Shown here: positions 9,450 to 17,687 of the stretch, in pieces | Position numbering within the stretch: the first letter of the stretch is position 1 | How the letters are laid out: each line of letters opens with the position of its first letter | DNA from: Chloroflexota bacterium | GTDB taxonomy: Bacteria; Chloroflexota; Dehalococcoidia; Tepidiformales; Tepidiformaceae | Reading direction: 5' to 3' | DNA: 64,000 nucleotides | Assembly (NCBI GenBank): GCA_026705605.1 | Contig: JAPPAK010000006.1 | Location: forward strand, 124,001 to 188,000 | Program-made: the position numbers and the translations under genes | Notes under the pieces: generated by a model | Databases searched by the model: none | Told to the model about the DNA's origin: nothing | Seen by the model: only the letters and a program-made list of their open reading frames with translations

Positions 9450-9534
9450 GAACCGCCCGGAGAGAGGCGGTTCGTAAGAATCGGTTTTCGCCCCTCTGCA
9501 AAGGGGCTACTTGAGATGACGGCTGCAACCGTCA
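9450..9534 (+). other. Three consecutive hairpins, candidate structured RNA or terminator plus leader
   Basis: Hairpin 1 has perfect 8-base arms GAACCGCC (9450-9457) and GGCGGTTC (9466-9473). Hairpin 2 has arms GCCCCT (9490-9495) and AGGGGC (9502-9507). Hairpin 3 has arms TGACGG (9517-9522) and CCGTCA (9529-9534). Hairpins 2 and 3 have the identical six-base loop CTGCAA although their stems differ. They fill the gap between the acyl-CoA dehydrogenase and the next small gene. Hairpin 1 might end the upstream transcript, but no U-run follows it. Confidence 0.5.
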
Positions 9535-9567
9535 CCTTTATGGTAGCGCACCCCACGGGAGGGAACA

Positions 9568-9738
9568 ATGACCAGCGCAAATCGACCGATTCCCGAACCC
9601 CGCAAGCAAGATGACAAGTGGTGGCCCCCCGAGGACTGGCCGGAGCGCATCGAAAGAGCTCGGGAAGCGCACCGGGCGGGCCGACGGCTTCGAGAACACA
9701 AGCCCCCACCTTCCTTGAGCGACTCAAGCGTTGAGTGA
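9568..9738 (+). CDS. Small charged protein encoded ahead of the ClpP-fold protease
   Basis: 56 residues from an ATG with a strong GGAGGGAAC ribosome site. It is rich in Arg, Glu, Lys and Pro, with DDKWWPPEDWPERIERARE in the middle; no membrane segment or known domain is seen. Its stop lies 8 bases inside the next gene, which begins with TTG, so translation of the two is probably coupled. A regulatory partner of the protease is possible but unsupported beyond position. Confidence 0.55.
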   Translation: MTSANRPIPEPRKQDDKWWPPEDWPERIERAREAHRAGRRLREHKPPPSLSDSSVE

Positions 9739-10606
9739 AGCCGAACGTTCCGGTGCGTCCCGCCCTGCGCCTACTCCGTTCTTCGAGGCGCTGCACGCCC
9801 AGCGCTACGAGAGGCAGGGCTTGATTCGTGAGTACGAGGAGCGGTTCAACAGCAACCTAATCGTCTTTGTTGGAGAAATCACACTGGAGTCCACTACCTA
9901 CTTCGAGGAGTTGCTCCACGATGTGACCCCTGACCAGGATCTGCACCTCTTGATCGGCTCGGCCGGTGGAGATGGGGAGACAGCACTAAGAATCCTCCGT
10001 GCGGCTCAGTCGCGCTCCCAGGAATTTGTGGTGATCGTTCCTGACTGGGCGAAGAGCGCAGCTACTCTGATAGCTCTTGGTGCCCACAAGATTGCGATGG
10101 GGCCGATGAGCGACTTGGGACCGATCGATCCTCAGTTTCGGGTGGGCGACAAGCTCGTTGCCGCGAAGGACATCATCGCGGCGGTTGAACAAGCGACCGA
10201 AGAAGTGCGCGCCTCTCCGGAGACTTTCCCGCTGCATGCCGCGCTCCTTGGTGATGTAAGTGCCATCTTGGTAGAGCGTGCTCGGCAGGGGATGGGACGT
10301 ACCGAGAGTCAGTTGCGTGAGGCATTGCATGCCAACCCTAGTCGCGCGGACGAGGAAGTCACGGAGCTGATTGGCCAGTTGAAGGAGCCCCTCATTGAGG
10401 GCGCGCAGTCACATGCCGCCCTGTTTGGCCAGAGGGAGGCAGGGCGTACGAAACTGCCCGTAGATGCGCTCGATCCGAAGGGGCAGCAGTGGGATAGCGT
10501 GTGGCGCCTCTGGACGCGATATGTGGCGGCAGGAGCGTCGGCTTTTGGAAGTCCCACGGTTTACGAGGGTCGACGGGTGTCCCACATCGTTGTGAAACAG
10601 AGCTAG
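9731..10606 (+). CDS. Serine dehydrogenase proteinase (SDH_sah) family, ClpP/SppA fold
   Basis: 291 residues from a TTG start; the frame has no better start and overlaps the preceding small gene. The core has the ClpP-crotonase layout: LLIGSAGGDGETALRIL (oxyanion-type glycine loop near residue 75), then VPDWAKSAATLIALGA with the candidate catalytic Ser near residue 109, then GPMSDLGPIDPQF near 125-135. This order matches the SDH proteinase family and bacterial SppA relatives. No signal peptide or membrane segment is seen, so it is probably cytosolic. Substrate unknown. Base composition is lower in GC than in the neighbours, hinting at acquisition. Confidence 0.75.
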   Translation: MSEAERSGASRPAPTPFFEALHAQRYERQGLIREYEERFNSNLIVFVGEITLESTTYFEELLHDVTPDQDLHLLIGSAGGDGETALRILRAAQSRSQEFVVIVPDWAKSAATLIALGAHKIAMGPMSDLGPIDPQFRVGDKLVAAKDIIAAVEQATEEVRASPETFPLHAALLGDVSAILVERARQGMGRTESQLREALHANPSRADEEVTELIGQLKEPLIEGAQSHAALFGQREAGRTKLPVDALDPKGQQWDSVWRLWTRYVAAGASAFGSPTVYEGRRVSHIVVKQS

Positions 10607-10634
10607 GCGGGTCTCCTGGTCCGGGCTTTGACGC

Positions 10635-10844
10635 ATGCTCTCAGTTAGGTGGGACGCGGAAGTGAAGCTCTTGTTTGGCAACATCTCCGGTATCGCAGGG
10701 GCGCACACGCAGGCAGCCACCTTCGACGAGCTTTGGGACAACCTAGGTGAGGTTCTCGAACTTCTAGGTGAGCAAGGTGAGCCCATCAATAGTCTTGGAT
10801 CCTGTACGTTGCTAACCCCGCGGCAGGGGCGCCTCCCATCGTGA
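10635..10844 (+). CDS. HicB-like (UPF0150 fold) small protein
   Basis: 69 residues. VKLLFGNISGIAGAHTQAAT followed by FDELWDNLGEVLELL fits the HicB/UPF0150 pattern, a strand with a glycine turn and then an amphipathic helix with spaced Glu and Leu. In HicAB systems this is the antitoxin. No HicA-like gene is found on either side, so it appears to be an orphan. The last four bases overlap the GTG of the next gene. The family call rests on pattern only. Confidence 0.6.
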   Translation: MLSVRWDAEVKLLFGNISGIAGAHTQAATFDELWDNLGEVLELLGEQGEPINSLGSCTLLTPRQGRLPS

Positions 10845-11476
10845 CTGAGCCCGTCCGCCTCTACCTGGTACGCCATGGACAGGCGCGCGCCGACGACAAC
10901 TCGTACGGGCCCGACACGCCCCTCTCCCCCCTCGGACGGCGGCAGGCCGAGGCCGTTGCCGTCGCGCTTGCGCACGCCGGGCTCGCGGCCATCTACGCGA
11001 GTCCGATGCGCCGTGCACGGGAGACGGCCGAGCCGCTCGCTCGCGTGACCGGCCTCGAGGTTCAGGTCGACGACCGGCTAAGCGAGTTCGAGATCGCGGA
11101 CTGGGACCCCGACGACGAGACCCACGAGTACGACTGGGCCTGGAGGCCCGAGCACACCGGTCTCCCCGGTGGCGAGAGCATCGGCGCCTTCGCCGAGCGT
11201 GTCGGTGTCGCTTGCGACGACATCGTCACGCCCCACACCGGCGACTCAGTCGCCATCGTCTCCCACTCAGGGACGGGCGATGCCATCCTGCGCTGGGCCA
11301 TGGGCCTCCCGAGCGACAGCCCCTGGTTCCACGAGTTCGACTTGCCGAACGCGGCCATCGTCGAGCTCAGCGTGTGGCCAGAGGGCCGCCACAGGGACGG
11401 CCCGCCCCGCTACGCCGCCATCCGGCGCGCGCCTAACCTCGACCACCTCCCCGACTCCCTCCGTACCCCCTACTGA
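10841..11476 (+). CDS. Histidine phosphatase (phosphoglycerate-mutase family)
   Basis: 211 residues from GTG. LVRHGQAR near residue 8 is the RHG motif with the phosphorylated His; SPMRRARETAEP supplies the second Arg; VSHSGTGDAIL supplies the second catalytic His near residue 145. LPGGESIGAFAERV is a usual segment of the broad-specificity members such as GpmB, CobC and PhoE. The substrate cannot be told. No cobalamin genes are nearby to favour CobC. Overlaps the HicB-like gene by 4 bases. Confidence 0.88.
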   Translation: MTEPVRLYLVRHGQARADDNSYGPDTPLSPLGRRQAEAVAVALAHAGLAAIYASPMRRARETAEPLARVTGLEVQVDDRLSEFEIADWDPDDETHEYDWAWRPEHTGLPGGESIGAFAERVGVACDDIVTPHTGDSVAIVSHSGTGDAILRWAMGLPSDSPWFHEFDLPNAAIVELSVWPEGRHRDGPPRYAAIRRAPNLDHLPDSLRTPY

Positions 11477-11492
11477 GGGGACGGCCCCGGCG

Positions 11493-11924
11493 CTAGCTCT
11501 CGGCTGGACCCGCGCGCCACGCCCGCAGCGCCGTCGAAATCGCAAGGATTGCCACGCCCGTGTCGATGAGCCGCCAGTACTGCAGGTCGTGCTCCACGCC
11601 GCTGCGCCCCCATTCCCACGTGAACCAGTTCCAGAAGAAGAGGAGCGCGAAGAAGGCGGTGGCGTAGAGGCTGGCCTTGGCCGTGAGCCACGACCGCGTC
11701 ACGGGCGCACCCGGGTCGTGGCCTGCCGCCCGGCTCTCGTGACCGACGATCGCCAGCATCAGGACCAGCGCGACCGCCATCAGCCAGGAGATGATCCTCC
11801 AACCGTCGGATAGCGCGTCGGTAGAGTCGTAGAAATTCTGGAGGACGAACTGCGCGGCCGTGCCCACGCCCACGACCCCCAGGTAGATCGCGACCAGCTT
11901 CCGGAATGCCTGCATCGTTGCCAT
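11493..11924 (-). CDS. Small integral membrane protein, unknown
   Basis: 143 residues with four likely membrane helices near residues 8-30, 42-62, 83-103 and 117-135. Loops contain GHESRAAGHDPG and EWGRSGVEHDLQYWR. Trp and Phe are frequent in helix 3 (ATAFFALLFFWNWFTWEW). No family is recognised. The start ATG is preceded on the minus strand by AAGGAGGAGG-type sequence, which makes the start secure. It is convergent with the phosphatase gene. Confidence 0.7.
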   Translation of the reverse strand: MATMQAFRKLVAIYLGVVGVGTAAQFVLQNFYDSTDALSDGWRIISWLMAVALVLMLAIVGHESRAAGHDPGAPVTRSWLTAKASLYATAFFALLFFWNWFTWEWGRSGVEHDLQYWRLIDTGVAILAISTALRAWRAGPAES

Positions 11925-12101
11925 GCGGTGCCTCCTCCTTGCCCCCGTGCGCCAAGCCTACACATCGCGGGCAGGGGCTCGCCTTGTCCGAGCAGGGGCG
12001 GGGTACGATGCGGCAGTCCACAACGCGACCGAGCGGAGCGAGTTGATGGAGCGAGCGCGAAAGCAGACGAGGGACCGAGCGACCTAAGGGAGCGAGCTGA
12101 A

Positions 12102-13208
12102 ATGAAAGTCGACGACGTGTTTCTGACCACGTTTGGCTGGGACGTCCCCCACGGCGCCTATCCCGGCTCCTCCATCGCCTACGGCGGGGAACGCCAGATG
12201 GGCGTGCTTACCATCCGCACCGACGAAGGCGCGGAAGGGCACGCCTTCCTCGGGTCCGCCAGCCGCGACGCCACCATGGACGCGGAGGCGTTGCTGACCC
12301 TCCTGAAGCCCGTCGTGATGGGCGAGAACCCGCTCGACATCGGGCGTTTCTGGCACGCCATGTGGAAGCGCCGTCGAGGCGTCTCCTTCCGCGCGATCGG
12401 CGCCGTCGATGTCGCCCTCTGGGACCTTGCCGGGAAGGTCGCGGGACTGCCCGTGCATCGATTGCTCGGCTCCTGCCGCAGCTCGGTCCCCGCCTACGCC
12501 AGCTCCGCCGCCCTCCCCTCTCCCGAGGCGTACGCCGAGGAGGCGAAATCGTTTCAGGACCGCGGCTGGACCGCCTACAAGATCCACCCCGACACCCGCC
12601 CGCTCGTCGACATCGACATCTGCCGCGCCGCGCGCGAGGCCGTCGGCCCCGACATGCGGCTGATGCTCGATTCGGTCTGGGCCTATAGCTACGAGGACGC
12701 CGTCCGCGTGGGACGCGCCATCGAGGACTTCGACTACTACTGGTACGAGGATCCGCTCGAGGAGGAGGACGTCTACGGCTACGTGAAGCTGCGCCAGAAG
12801 CTCGACATCCCGATCATGGCCACGGAGTTCGCCCCCGCCAGCTTCTACGGGATGCAGCAGTGGGTGCAGCAACAGGCCACCGACATCCTGCGCGGCGACG
12901 TGGCCGTTTCCGGCGGCATCACCGCCCTCCACAAGATCGCCAACCTCGCGGACGCCTTCCGCATGAAGTGCGAGGTCCACCACGGCGGCAACTCCCTCAA
13001 CAACGTGGCCAACCTGCACGTCATCATGGCCGTGAACAACTGCGAGTACTTCGAGGTGCTCCTGCCCGACGCTGCCCAGAAATACGGCCTTGTGAACGAC
13101 ATCGAGGTCGACGCCAACGGGCTCGTCCACGCCCCCGAAGAGCCCGGCCTCGGCTACGAGATCGACTGGGACCTCGTCCGCGCCCGCCAGATCAGCGAGC
13201 TGCGCTAG
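12102..13208 (+). CDS. Enolase-superfamily enzyme (mandelate racemase / muconate lactonizing type)
   Basis: 368 residues from ATG with GGGAGCGAG upstream. The N-terminal capping domain leads to AIGAVDVALWDLAGKVAGLPVHRLLG, a hallmark of the MR/MLE group. YKIHP near residue 160 carries the Lys of the K-x-H/K position. LMLDSVWAY, YEDPLEE and ATEFAP supply the Asp, Glu and Glu metal ligands. HHGGNSLNNVANLH near residue 290 matches the C-terminal His segment of the mandelate racemase subgroup. It probably dehydrates or epimerises a sugar acid or hydroxy acid; substrate not predictable. The leader has repeated GGAGCGAG words. Confidence 0.88.
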   Translation: MKVDDVFLTTFGWDVPHGAYPGSSIAYGGERQMGVLTIRTDEGAEGHAFLGSASRDATMDAEALLTLLKPVVMGENPLDIGRFWHAMWKRRRGVSFRAIGAVDVALWDLAGKVAGLPVHRLLGSCRSSVPAYASSAALPSPEAYAEEAKSFQDRGWTAYKIHPDTRPLVDIDICRAAREAVGPDMRLMLDSVWAYSYEDAVRVGRAIEDFDYYWYEDPLEEEDVYGYVKLRQKLDIPIMATEFAPASFYGMQQWVQQQATDILRGDVAVSGGITALHKIANLADAFRMKCEVHHGGNSLNNVANLHVIMAVNNCEYFEVLLPDAAQKYGLVNDIEVDANGLVHAPEEPGLGYEIDWDLVRARQISELR

Positions 13209-13419
13209 CGCCGCCGTCGGGCCCTGGCCGCCCTTCGACTCCAGCGAGGGCGCCCAGGTCGAGCCGCCGGGAGGCATGGTCGATGTCTATCCCGGCGACA
13301 CCGCCCTCGGCGTTGATGTCGATGACGACCCCGTCGGCAACCTCGAACGAATCAACGCTCGGTGCGTCCCCGAGGTCGATGTAGAGGGAGTCGGTGGCCT
13401 GGTCGTAGCGCAACTTCAT
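13192..13419 (-). CDS. DUF2283 protein, second gene of a two-gene module
   Basis: 75 residues. MKLRYDQATDSLYIDLGD, then GVVIDINAEGGVAGIDIDHAS, is the standard DUF2283 pattern. The family often lies directly after a DUF4258-like gene, and the pair behaves like a toxin-antitoxin unit in gene neighbourhoods. Here its ATG overlaps the stop of the upstream gene by 3 bases within ATGA. The extra C-terminal Gly/Pro-rich tail runs 17 bases into the convergent enolase-superfamily gene. Confidence 0.85.
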   Translation of the reverse strand: MKLRYDQATDSLYIDLGDAPSVDSFEVADGVVIDINAEGGVAGIDIDHASRRLDLGALAGVEGRPGPDGGASAAR

Positions 13420-13676
13420 GGTCTGGTTCCACCGTTCCTTGTGAGGATAGCAAACCGGCGATCGGGAAAGGCGTTGTGCACCGTCTCCCCGTCTTCGAGC
13501 GTAACGACCCGCAGGAAGCGTCCGCCGAGCTCATCAATGGGGCCCCAGTAACGGAACCGCCCGTCCGGCTGCTGCAGCACGGCGCTGGGGTTGCGCAGGA
13601 CTCGCTCGCACCACTCTCGCTGGAGATACGGTCGCTTCCGCAGGACAACGTTCTCGAAGTAGCTGGTGGTCTTCAG
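13416..13676 (-). CDS. DUF4258-like protein with CTG start, putative toxin
   Basis: 86 residues. The sequence reads KTTSYFENVVLRKRPYL at the start, then EWCERVLRNPSAVLQQPDGR, RYWGPIDELGGRFLRVVTLE and DGETVHNAFPDRR. This is the pattern of the DUF4258-type partner found upstream of DUF2283 genes, related to the BrnT/RelE fold. No ATG, GTG or TTG lies at the expected start. A CTG sits there, with GGAGG six bases upstream, which supports it. A nearby open frame in another phase is a shadow. The pair with DUF2283 suggests a toxin and antitoxin, by inference. Confidence 0.7.
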   Translation of the reverse strand: MKTTSYFENVVLRKRPYLQREWCERVLRNPSAVLQQPDGRFRYWGPIDELGGRFLRVVTLEDGETVHNAFPDRRFAILTRNGGTRP

Positions 13677-13695
13677 GCTGTGCCTCCAGTCACCC

Positions 13696-14223
13696 TCACT
13701 CCGTGACGAGCGTGACCGTGTTCGGTTCCCGCACCAGCTTCGAGAGGGGGCAGCGCTCGGCGGCGTAGGTGTGCAGCGTCGCGACCTGCTCGGCGGCGGC
13801 GTCCGGCGCCTCCAGGGAGACCCGCGCCGTGATGTCGAACGGCAGGTCCGGGTCGTCGCTCTCGATGCCGAGGAAGTGAGCGTCGTTGTTCGATGAGCTG
13901 ACCGTCACCTCCACCCGGTCGAGGGGGATGTCGAGGGTGGCGGCGGCGATCAGGTAGGTGTGCGTGAGGCAGGTGCTGATGACCCCGCAGAACAGCTCCG
14001 GCGAGCTCGGCCCGAGGCCCTGGCCGCCGAAGTCCGGACCGGAGTCGCCGATGAGCTCCCAGTCGCGCATGCGCAGCTTGCGCACGCCCGTCGCGTCGTC
14101 GGCGACGCAGGTTGCCGAGACCGTCTCGCGCCACTGCTCGCCGCGCGGCTTGGCCGCCGCGGCGGAACGCATGGCGCGCGCCTTCTGGTGGAGGTAGTCG
14201 CGCAGCCCGCGTCCCTCGCTCAC
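13696..14223 (-). CDS. OsmC-family peroxidase-like protein
   Basis: 175 residues. Thiol-dependent hydroperoxide reductase family. The first Cys lies in [20 protein letters not shown] and the second in AERCPLSKL, matching the two conserved cysteines of OsmC/Ohr. [10 protein letters not shown] is the central strand. The N-terminal region up to residue 50 ([18 protein letters not shown]) is helical and longer than in plain OsmC. It may detoxify organic peroxides. It is the last gene of the cysE-cysS run on this strand. Confidence 0.82.
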   Translation of the reverse strand: MSEGRGLRDYLHQKARAMRSAAAAKPRGEQWRETVSATCVADDATGVRKLRMRDWELIGDSGPDFGGQGLGPSSPELFCGVISTCLTHTYLIAAATLDIPLDRVEVTVSSSNNDAHFLGIESDDPDLPFDITARVSLEAPDAAAEQVATLHTYAAERCPLSKLVREPNTVTLVTE

Positions 14224-14236
14224 CGCTTGCGCTCGC

Positions 14237-15598
14237 TCACCGAAATGACCACTCCGTGCCCTCCGGCCCGTCGTGCAGCTCGACGCCGAGCTCGACGAGT
14301 CCGTCGCGGACTCTGTCCGCGAGCGCGTACTGCTTCGCCTCGCGCAGCTCCGACCGCAGGTCGACCAGCAGGTCGACGAACGGGGCCGCGTTCTCGTCGC
14401 GATGGGGCGGTTCGTGCAGCGTGAAGCCCAGCACGCCCGCCAGCTCGCGCAGCGTCGCCTGCGCGGCGCCGGCGTCGTGACCCTCGTCGTGGGCGCGGTT
14501 GATCGCCCGCGCCAGGTCGAAGAGCGCGGCCAGCGCGCGGGGCGTGTTCAGGTCATCGTCCATCGCCTCCGTGAAGCGCTCGCGAGCCTCCGTCGGGTCG
14601 AGCGAATGCCCGTTCGCAACGCCTTTCGAGAAGGCCGCCTGCCGCAGGCGCTCCGCGCCCGCACGGGCGGAGTCGAGCGCCTCCTCGCTGTAGGCGACGG
14701 GGCTGCGGTAATGGCTCGTCACGATGAACATGCGGAGCGCGTCCGTCCCGTAGCGATCGAGCACCTCGTCGATCCCGATGATGTTGCCAACCGACTTCGA
14801 CATCTTCTCCTCGCCCAGCTGGAGGAGGGCGTTGTGAACCCAGAAGCTGGCGAAGGGCGGTTTTCCCGTGAACGACTCGCTTTGCGCGATCTCGTTCTCG
14901 TGGTGAGGGAAGATCAGATCCGCGCCCCCGCCGTGGATGTCGATCTGCTCGCCCAGGGCGTTCATCGCCATCGCCGAGCACTCGATGTGCCAGCCGGGAC
15001 GCCCCGGTCCCCAGGGGCTGTCCCAGTGCGGCTCGCCCGGCTTGGCCCCCTTCCAGAGCGCGAAGTCGAGCGGGTCGTCCTTCAGCTCGCTCAGGTCCAC
15101 ACGTGCCCCGCTGCGGAGGTCGTCCACGTCCCGCTTCGAGAGCTTCCCGTAGTCGGCCTTCTCGCGGACGCGGTAGTACACGTCCCCACCGGAGGCGTAG
15201 GCGACCCCCTTCCCCACCAGCCCCTCGATGAAGCTGATGATGTTCGGGATCTCTTCGGTCGCCCGTGGGTACTCGGTTGCGGGAAGAACGTTCAGGCGCG
15301 TGAGCTGCGCCATGTAGGCATCGGAGTGGCGCTCGGCCAGCTCCTCGACGGGCGTGCCTGTCTCGTGCGACCGCTCGATGAGCTTGTCGTCGATGTCGGT
15401 GAAGTTCTGGATGTGGCGCACGCCATAGCCGCGCCACTCGAGGTAGCGGCGCAGCACGTCGAACACGATCGAGAAGAGCGCGTGGCCGAGGTGGGCCTCG
15501 CTGTACGGCGTCACGCCGCAGACGTAGAGGCGCACATCCCCCGCGATGGGCGAAAGCTCCCGCTTCTCACCGGTAAGGGTGTCGCGCAGGTGGAACAT
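14237..15598 (-). CDS. cysS: Cysteinyl-tRNA synthetase
   Basis: 453 residues from the ATG that lies 2 bases after the cysE stop. Attaches Cys to tRNA-Cys. [15 protein letters not shown] near residue 27 carries the HIGH-like motif and the first zinc Cys; [10 protein letters not shown] and FPHHENE supply the other zinc ligands; EEKMSKS is the KMSKS loop; a DALR domain follows. CGVTPY replaces the more common CGPTVY. That form also occurs in MshC, but MshC is about 410 residues and the present length and C-terminal domain fit CysS. Co-located with cysE, linking cysteine supply and use. Confidence 0.95.
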   Translation of the reverse strand: MFHLRDTLTGEKRELSPIAGDVRLYVCGVTPYSEAHLGHALFSIVFDVLRRYLEWRGYGVRHIQNFTDIDDKLIERSHETGTPVEELAERHSDAYMAQLTRLNVLPATEYPRATEEIPNIISFIEGLVGKGVAYASGGDVYYRVREKADYGKLSKRDVDDLRSGARVDLSELKDDPLDFALWKGAKPGEPHWDSPWGPGRPGWHIECSAMAMNALGEQIDIHGGGADLIFPHHENEIAQSESFTGKPPFASFWVHNALLQLGEEKMSKSVGNIIGIDEVLDRYGTDALRMFIVTSHYRSPVAYSEEALDSARAGAERLRQAAFSKGVANGHSLDPTEARERFTEAMDDDLNTPRALAALFDLARAINRAHDEGHDAGAAQATLRELAGVLGFTLHEPPHRDENAAPFVDLLVDLRSELREAKQYALADRVRDGLVELGVELHDGPEGTEWSFR

Positions 15599-15600
15599 GG

Positions 15601-16302
15601 TCAGCTGCGCGGCGGCGCTTCGGCGGGCGAGCGCTCCTCGGAATGGTGGTCGTCGTGGAGGCCGTCCACATGCTCCTCGAGGTGCGCGATCAGCTCGCGA
15701 AGCTCGTCGACGCGCTCGTCGAGCTGGTTCAGGCGATCCCACTCGGGGTCGGGCAGACGCTGCATCACGCCGTTCGAGTCGTCGTGGAAGGCGACGATGT
15801 GACCGGGAACGCCGACGATCGTCGCCCGGGGCGGCACGTTCGTGATCACGACCGAGCCCGCCCCGATGCGGGCGCTCTCGCCGATCTCGACGGCGCCGAT
15901 CACCTTCGCGCCGGCCCCGACCACGTTGTTGCCGATCAGCGTGGGGTGCCGCTTCGTGCGGCGCGTGCTCGTGCCTCCGAGCGTGACCCCCTGGTAGATG
16001 GTCACGTCAGGGCCGATCTCGGTCGTCTCGCCGATGACGATGCCCATCCCGTGGTCGATCACGAAGCGCGGTCCGATGATCGCGCCCGGGTGGATTTCGA
16101 TGCCGGTGGTGAAGCGCACGACCTGCATGATGCCGCGCGGGATGAGCGGCAGGCCGCGCCGGTGCAGGGCGTGCGCGAGCCGGTGCGCGAGGCGTGCGTG
16201 GAAGCCGGGGTAGAACAGGACGACCTCGATCGCGCTCGTGGCCGCCGGGTCGCGGTCCATCGTTGCGCGGATGTCGTCGCGGATCTCGCTAAAGAGGGAC
16301 AT
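15601..16302 (-). CDS. cysE: Serine O-acetyltransferase
   Basis: 233 residues. Acetylates serine with acetyl-CoA, the first step of cysteine synthesis. The left-handed beta helix is seen from GIEIHPGAIIGPRFVIDHG through YQGVTLGGT to GAGAKVIGAVEIG, and DHGMGIVIGET contains the catalytic Asp-His. The C-terminus is extended by an acidic, coiled-coil-like stretch (LNQLDERVDELRELIAHLEEHV, near residues 190-212) not found in the short classical form. That tail could alter binding to cysteine synthase or oligomer state. Confidence 0.93.
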   Translation of the reverse strand: MSLFSEIRDDIRATMDRDPAATSAIEVVLFYPGFHARLAHRLAHALHRRGLPLIPRGIMQVVRFTTGIEIHPGAIIGPRFVIDHGMGIVIGETTEIGPDVTIYQGVTLGGTSTRRTKRHPTLIGNNVVGAGAKVIGAVEIGESARIGAGSVVITNVPPRATIVGVPGHIVAFHDDSNGVMQRLPDPEWDRLNQLDERVDELRELIAHLEEHVDGLHDDHHSEERSPAEAPPRS

Positions 16303-16344
16303 ACGGTTCGCTACCTCTCGGGACTGGGCGGGCAGGCTGCTGTC

Positions 16345-16394
16345 GGGGCCCGCTCAGGCGCGGGACCCCGCCATACAGGTGCAGCGTCGCTGCA
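16345..16394 (-). other. Two hairpins in the cysE leader
   Basis: Within the 149-base gap upstream of cysE, one GC-rich stem pairs 16345-16353 (GGGGCCCGC) with 16360-16369, and a second perfect stem pairs TGCAGC (16380-16385) with GCTGCA (16389-16394). On the minus strand these would be in the cysE leader or end the coaBC transcript. No T-box core was found. Role unclear. Confidence 0.35.
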
Positions 16395-16451
16395 TGCCGT
16401 CCGAGGAGTGCGTCATGGCTGTCGAGCTTACGTCACGTTGTGGGCTACTGG

Positions 16452-17687
16452 CTATGTCAGCCGCGCAGCCACCCGGTCCAGGATCGCGTGGGCGACGGCG
16501 TACTTGCTCAGGAGGGGCAGCCGCTCTGCCTCGCCTTCCCGGTGGAAGATAGTGACCTCGTTCGTCTCCGTGCCGAAGCCGCTGCCAGCGGCCGTCACGT
16601 CGTTCGCCACGATGAAGTCCGCGCGCTTGGCCGCCAGCTTGGCGGTGGCGTTCGCCTTCAGGTTCTCGGTTTCGGCGGCGAACGCGACGCGCACGCCGCC
16701 GCCCGGGAGCGTCGAGATGATGTCCGGCGTCTCCGTCAGCGGGAGCGTCATGTCGTCCTCGTTGAGGGTGGCCTTCTTGATCTTCTGGCCGGACGCCTCC
16801 AGGGGGCGGAAGTCGGCGGGCGCCGCCGCCATCAGGAGTGCGTCGCAGCGCTCGGTCAGCGGTTCCAGCGCCCCCAGCATCTCCTCGACGGTCTTCACGT
16901 CGACTCGGTCCACGCCGTAGGGCGTCGTCAGCTGGGACGGACCCGTGACCAGCGACACCCGCGCCCCGCGGTCGCGGGCGGCCGCAGCGAGGGAGAAGCC
17001 CATACGCCCGCTCGAGCGGTTGCCGATGTAGCGGACGGGGTCGAGCGGTTCCTGCGTGCCTCCGGCGGTGACGATGACCGCCCGTCCGCAGAGGTCGCCC
17101 TCGCGCCGGCCGATGGCGGCGCGAACCGCCCCGAGGATCGCCGGTGTCTCGGCCAGGCGCCCCGCCCCGAAACGCCCGCTCGCGAGCCGTCCCTCAGCCG
17201 GTCCCACGACCTCGACGCCACGCTCGACAAGCGCCCCGACGTTCGCCTCGACCGCCGCGTTCGCCCACATCTGCGAGTCCATTGCGGGGGCCACGACGAC
17301 CGGCGCCGTCGTCGCGAGCGCGGTCAGCGTCACCATGTCGCCGCCGCCACCGTAGGCGAGGCGCGCCAGGCAGTCGGCCGTAGCGGGGGCGATCAGGAAC
17401 GCGTCGGCGCGGCGTGCGACCTCGACGTGCGCCTCCGCCTCCTCTGTCTCGAACATGTCGACGATCGCTGCCTGGCCGGTAAGCGACTGGAAGGTGAGCG
17501 GGGCGATGAAGCGCGTCGCCGCCTCCGTCATCAGCACCTCGACACTGGCGCCGGCCTGGCGCAGTTTGCTCGCGAGATCGGCGGCCTTGTAGGCGGAGAT
17601 GCTGCCGGTGACGCCGAGGGCGATGGTGCGCCCGTCGAGCGGGCGCTCACGGTAGGTTCCCGTCGTCTCAGCCAATGTTGAGGTCAT
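16452..17687 (-). CDS. coaBC: Phosphopantothenoylcysteine decarboxylase / phosphopantothenate-cysteine ligase
   Basis: 411 residues. Two-domain enzyme of coenzyme A synthesis. The N-terminal CoaC flavoprotein half has GSISAYKAADLASKL, EAHVEVARRAD with the active-site His, and PAMDSQMW. The C-terminal CoaB half has VTAGGTQEPLDPVRYIGNRS and KIKK. In the flap between them, the usual ACGxxGxGR reads ASGRFGAGR, so the cysteine that protonates the intermediate in the E. coli enzyme is replaced by serine; some bacterial lineages share this form. Its start lies 20 bases inside coaX, so the two pathway steps are translated together. Confidence 0.95.
   Translation of the reverse strand: MTSTLAETTGTYRERPLDGRTIALGVTGSISAYKAADLASKLRQAGASVEVLMTEAATRFIAPLTFQSLTGQAAIVDMFETEEAEAHVEVARRADAFLIAPATADCLARLAYGGGGDMVTLTALATTAPVVVAPAMDSQMWANAAVEANVGALVERGVEVVGPAEGRLASGRFGAGRLAETPAILGAVRAAIGRREGDLCGRAVIVTAGGTQEPLDPVRYIGNRSSGRMGFSLAAAARDRGARVSLVTGPSQLTTPYGVDRVDVKTVEEMLGALEPLTERCDALLMAAAPADFRPLEASGQKIKKATLNEDDMTLPLTETPDIISTLPGGGVRVAFAAETENLKANATAKLAAKRADFIVANDVTAAGSGFGTETNEVTIFHREGEAERLPLLSKYAVAHAILDRVAARLT

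Noticed and set aside
12084-13277. 397-codon minus-strand frame opposite the enolase-superfamily gene
   Set aside because: Antisense shadow; the plus-strand protein has complete family motifs.
14237-15598. MshC (mycothiol ligase) because of CGVTPY and AHLGHA
   Set aside because: Length 453 with a full C-terminal domain, and its place next to cysE, fit CysS better; the CGVTPY form also occurs in Chloroflexota CysS.
16303-16451. Possible T-box in the cysE leader
   Set aside because: Two stable hairpins are present but no T-box core sequence or specifier loop could be found.
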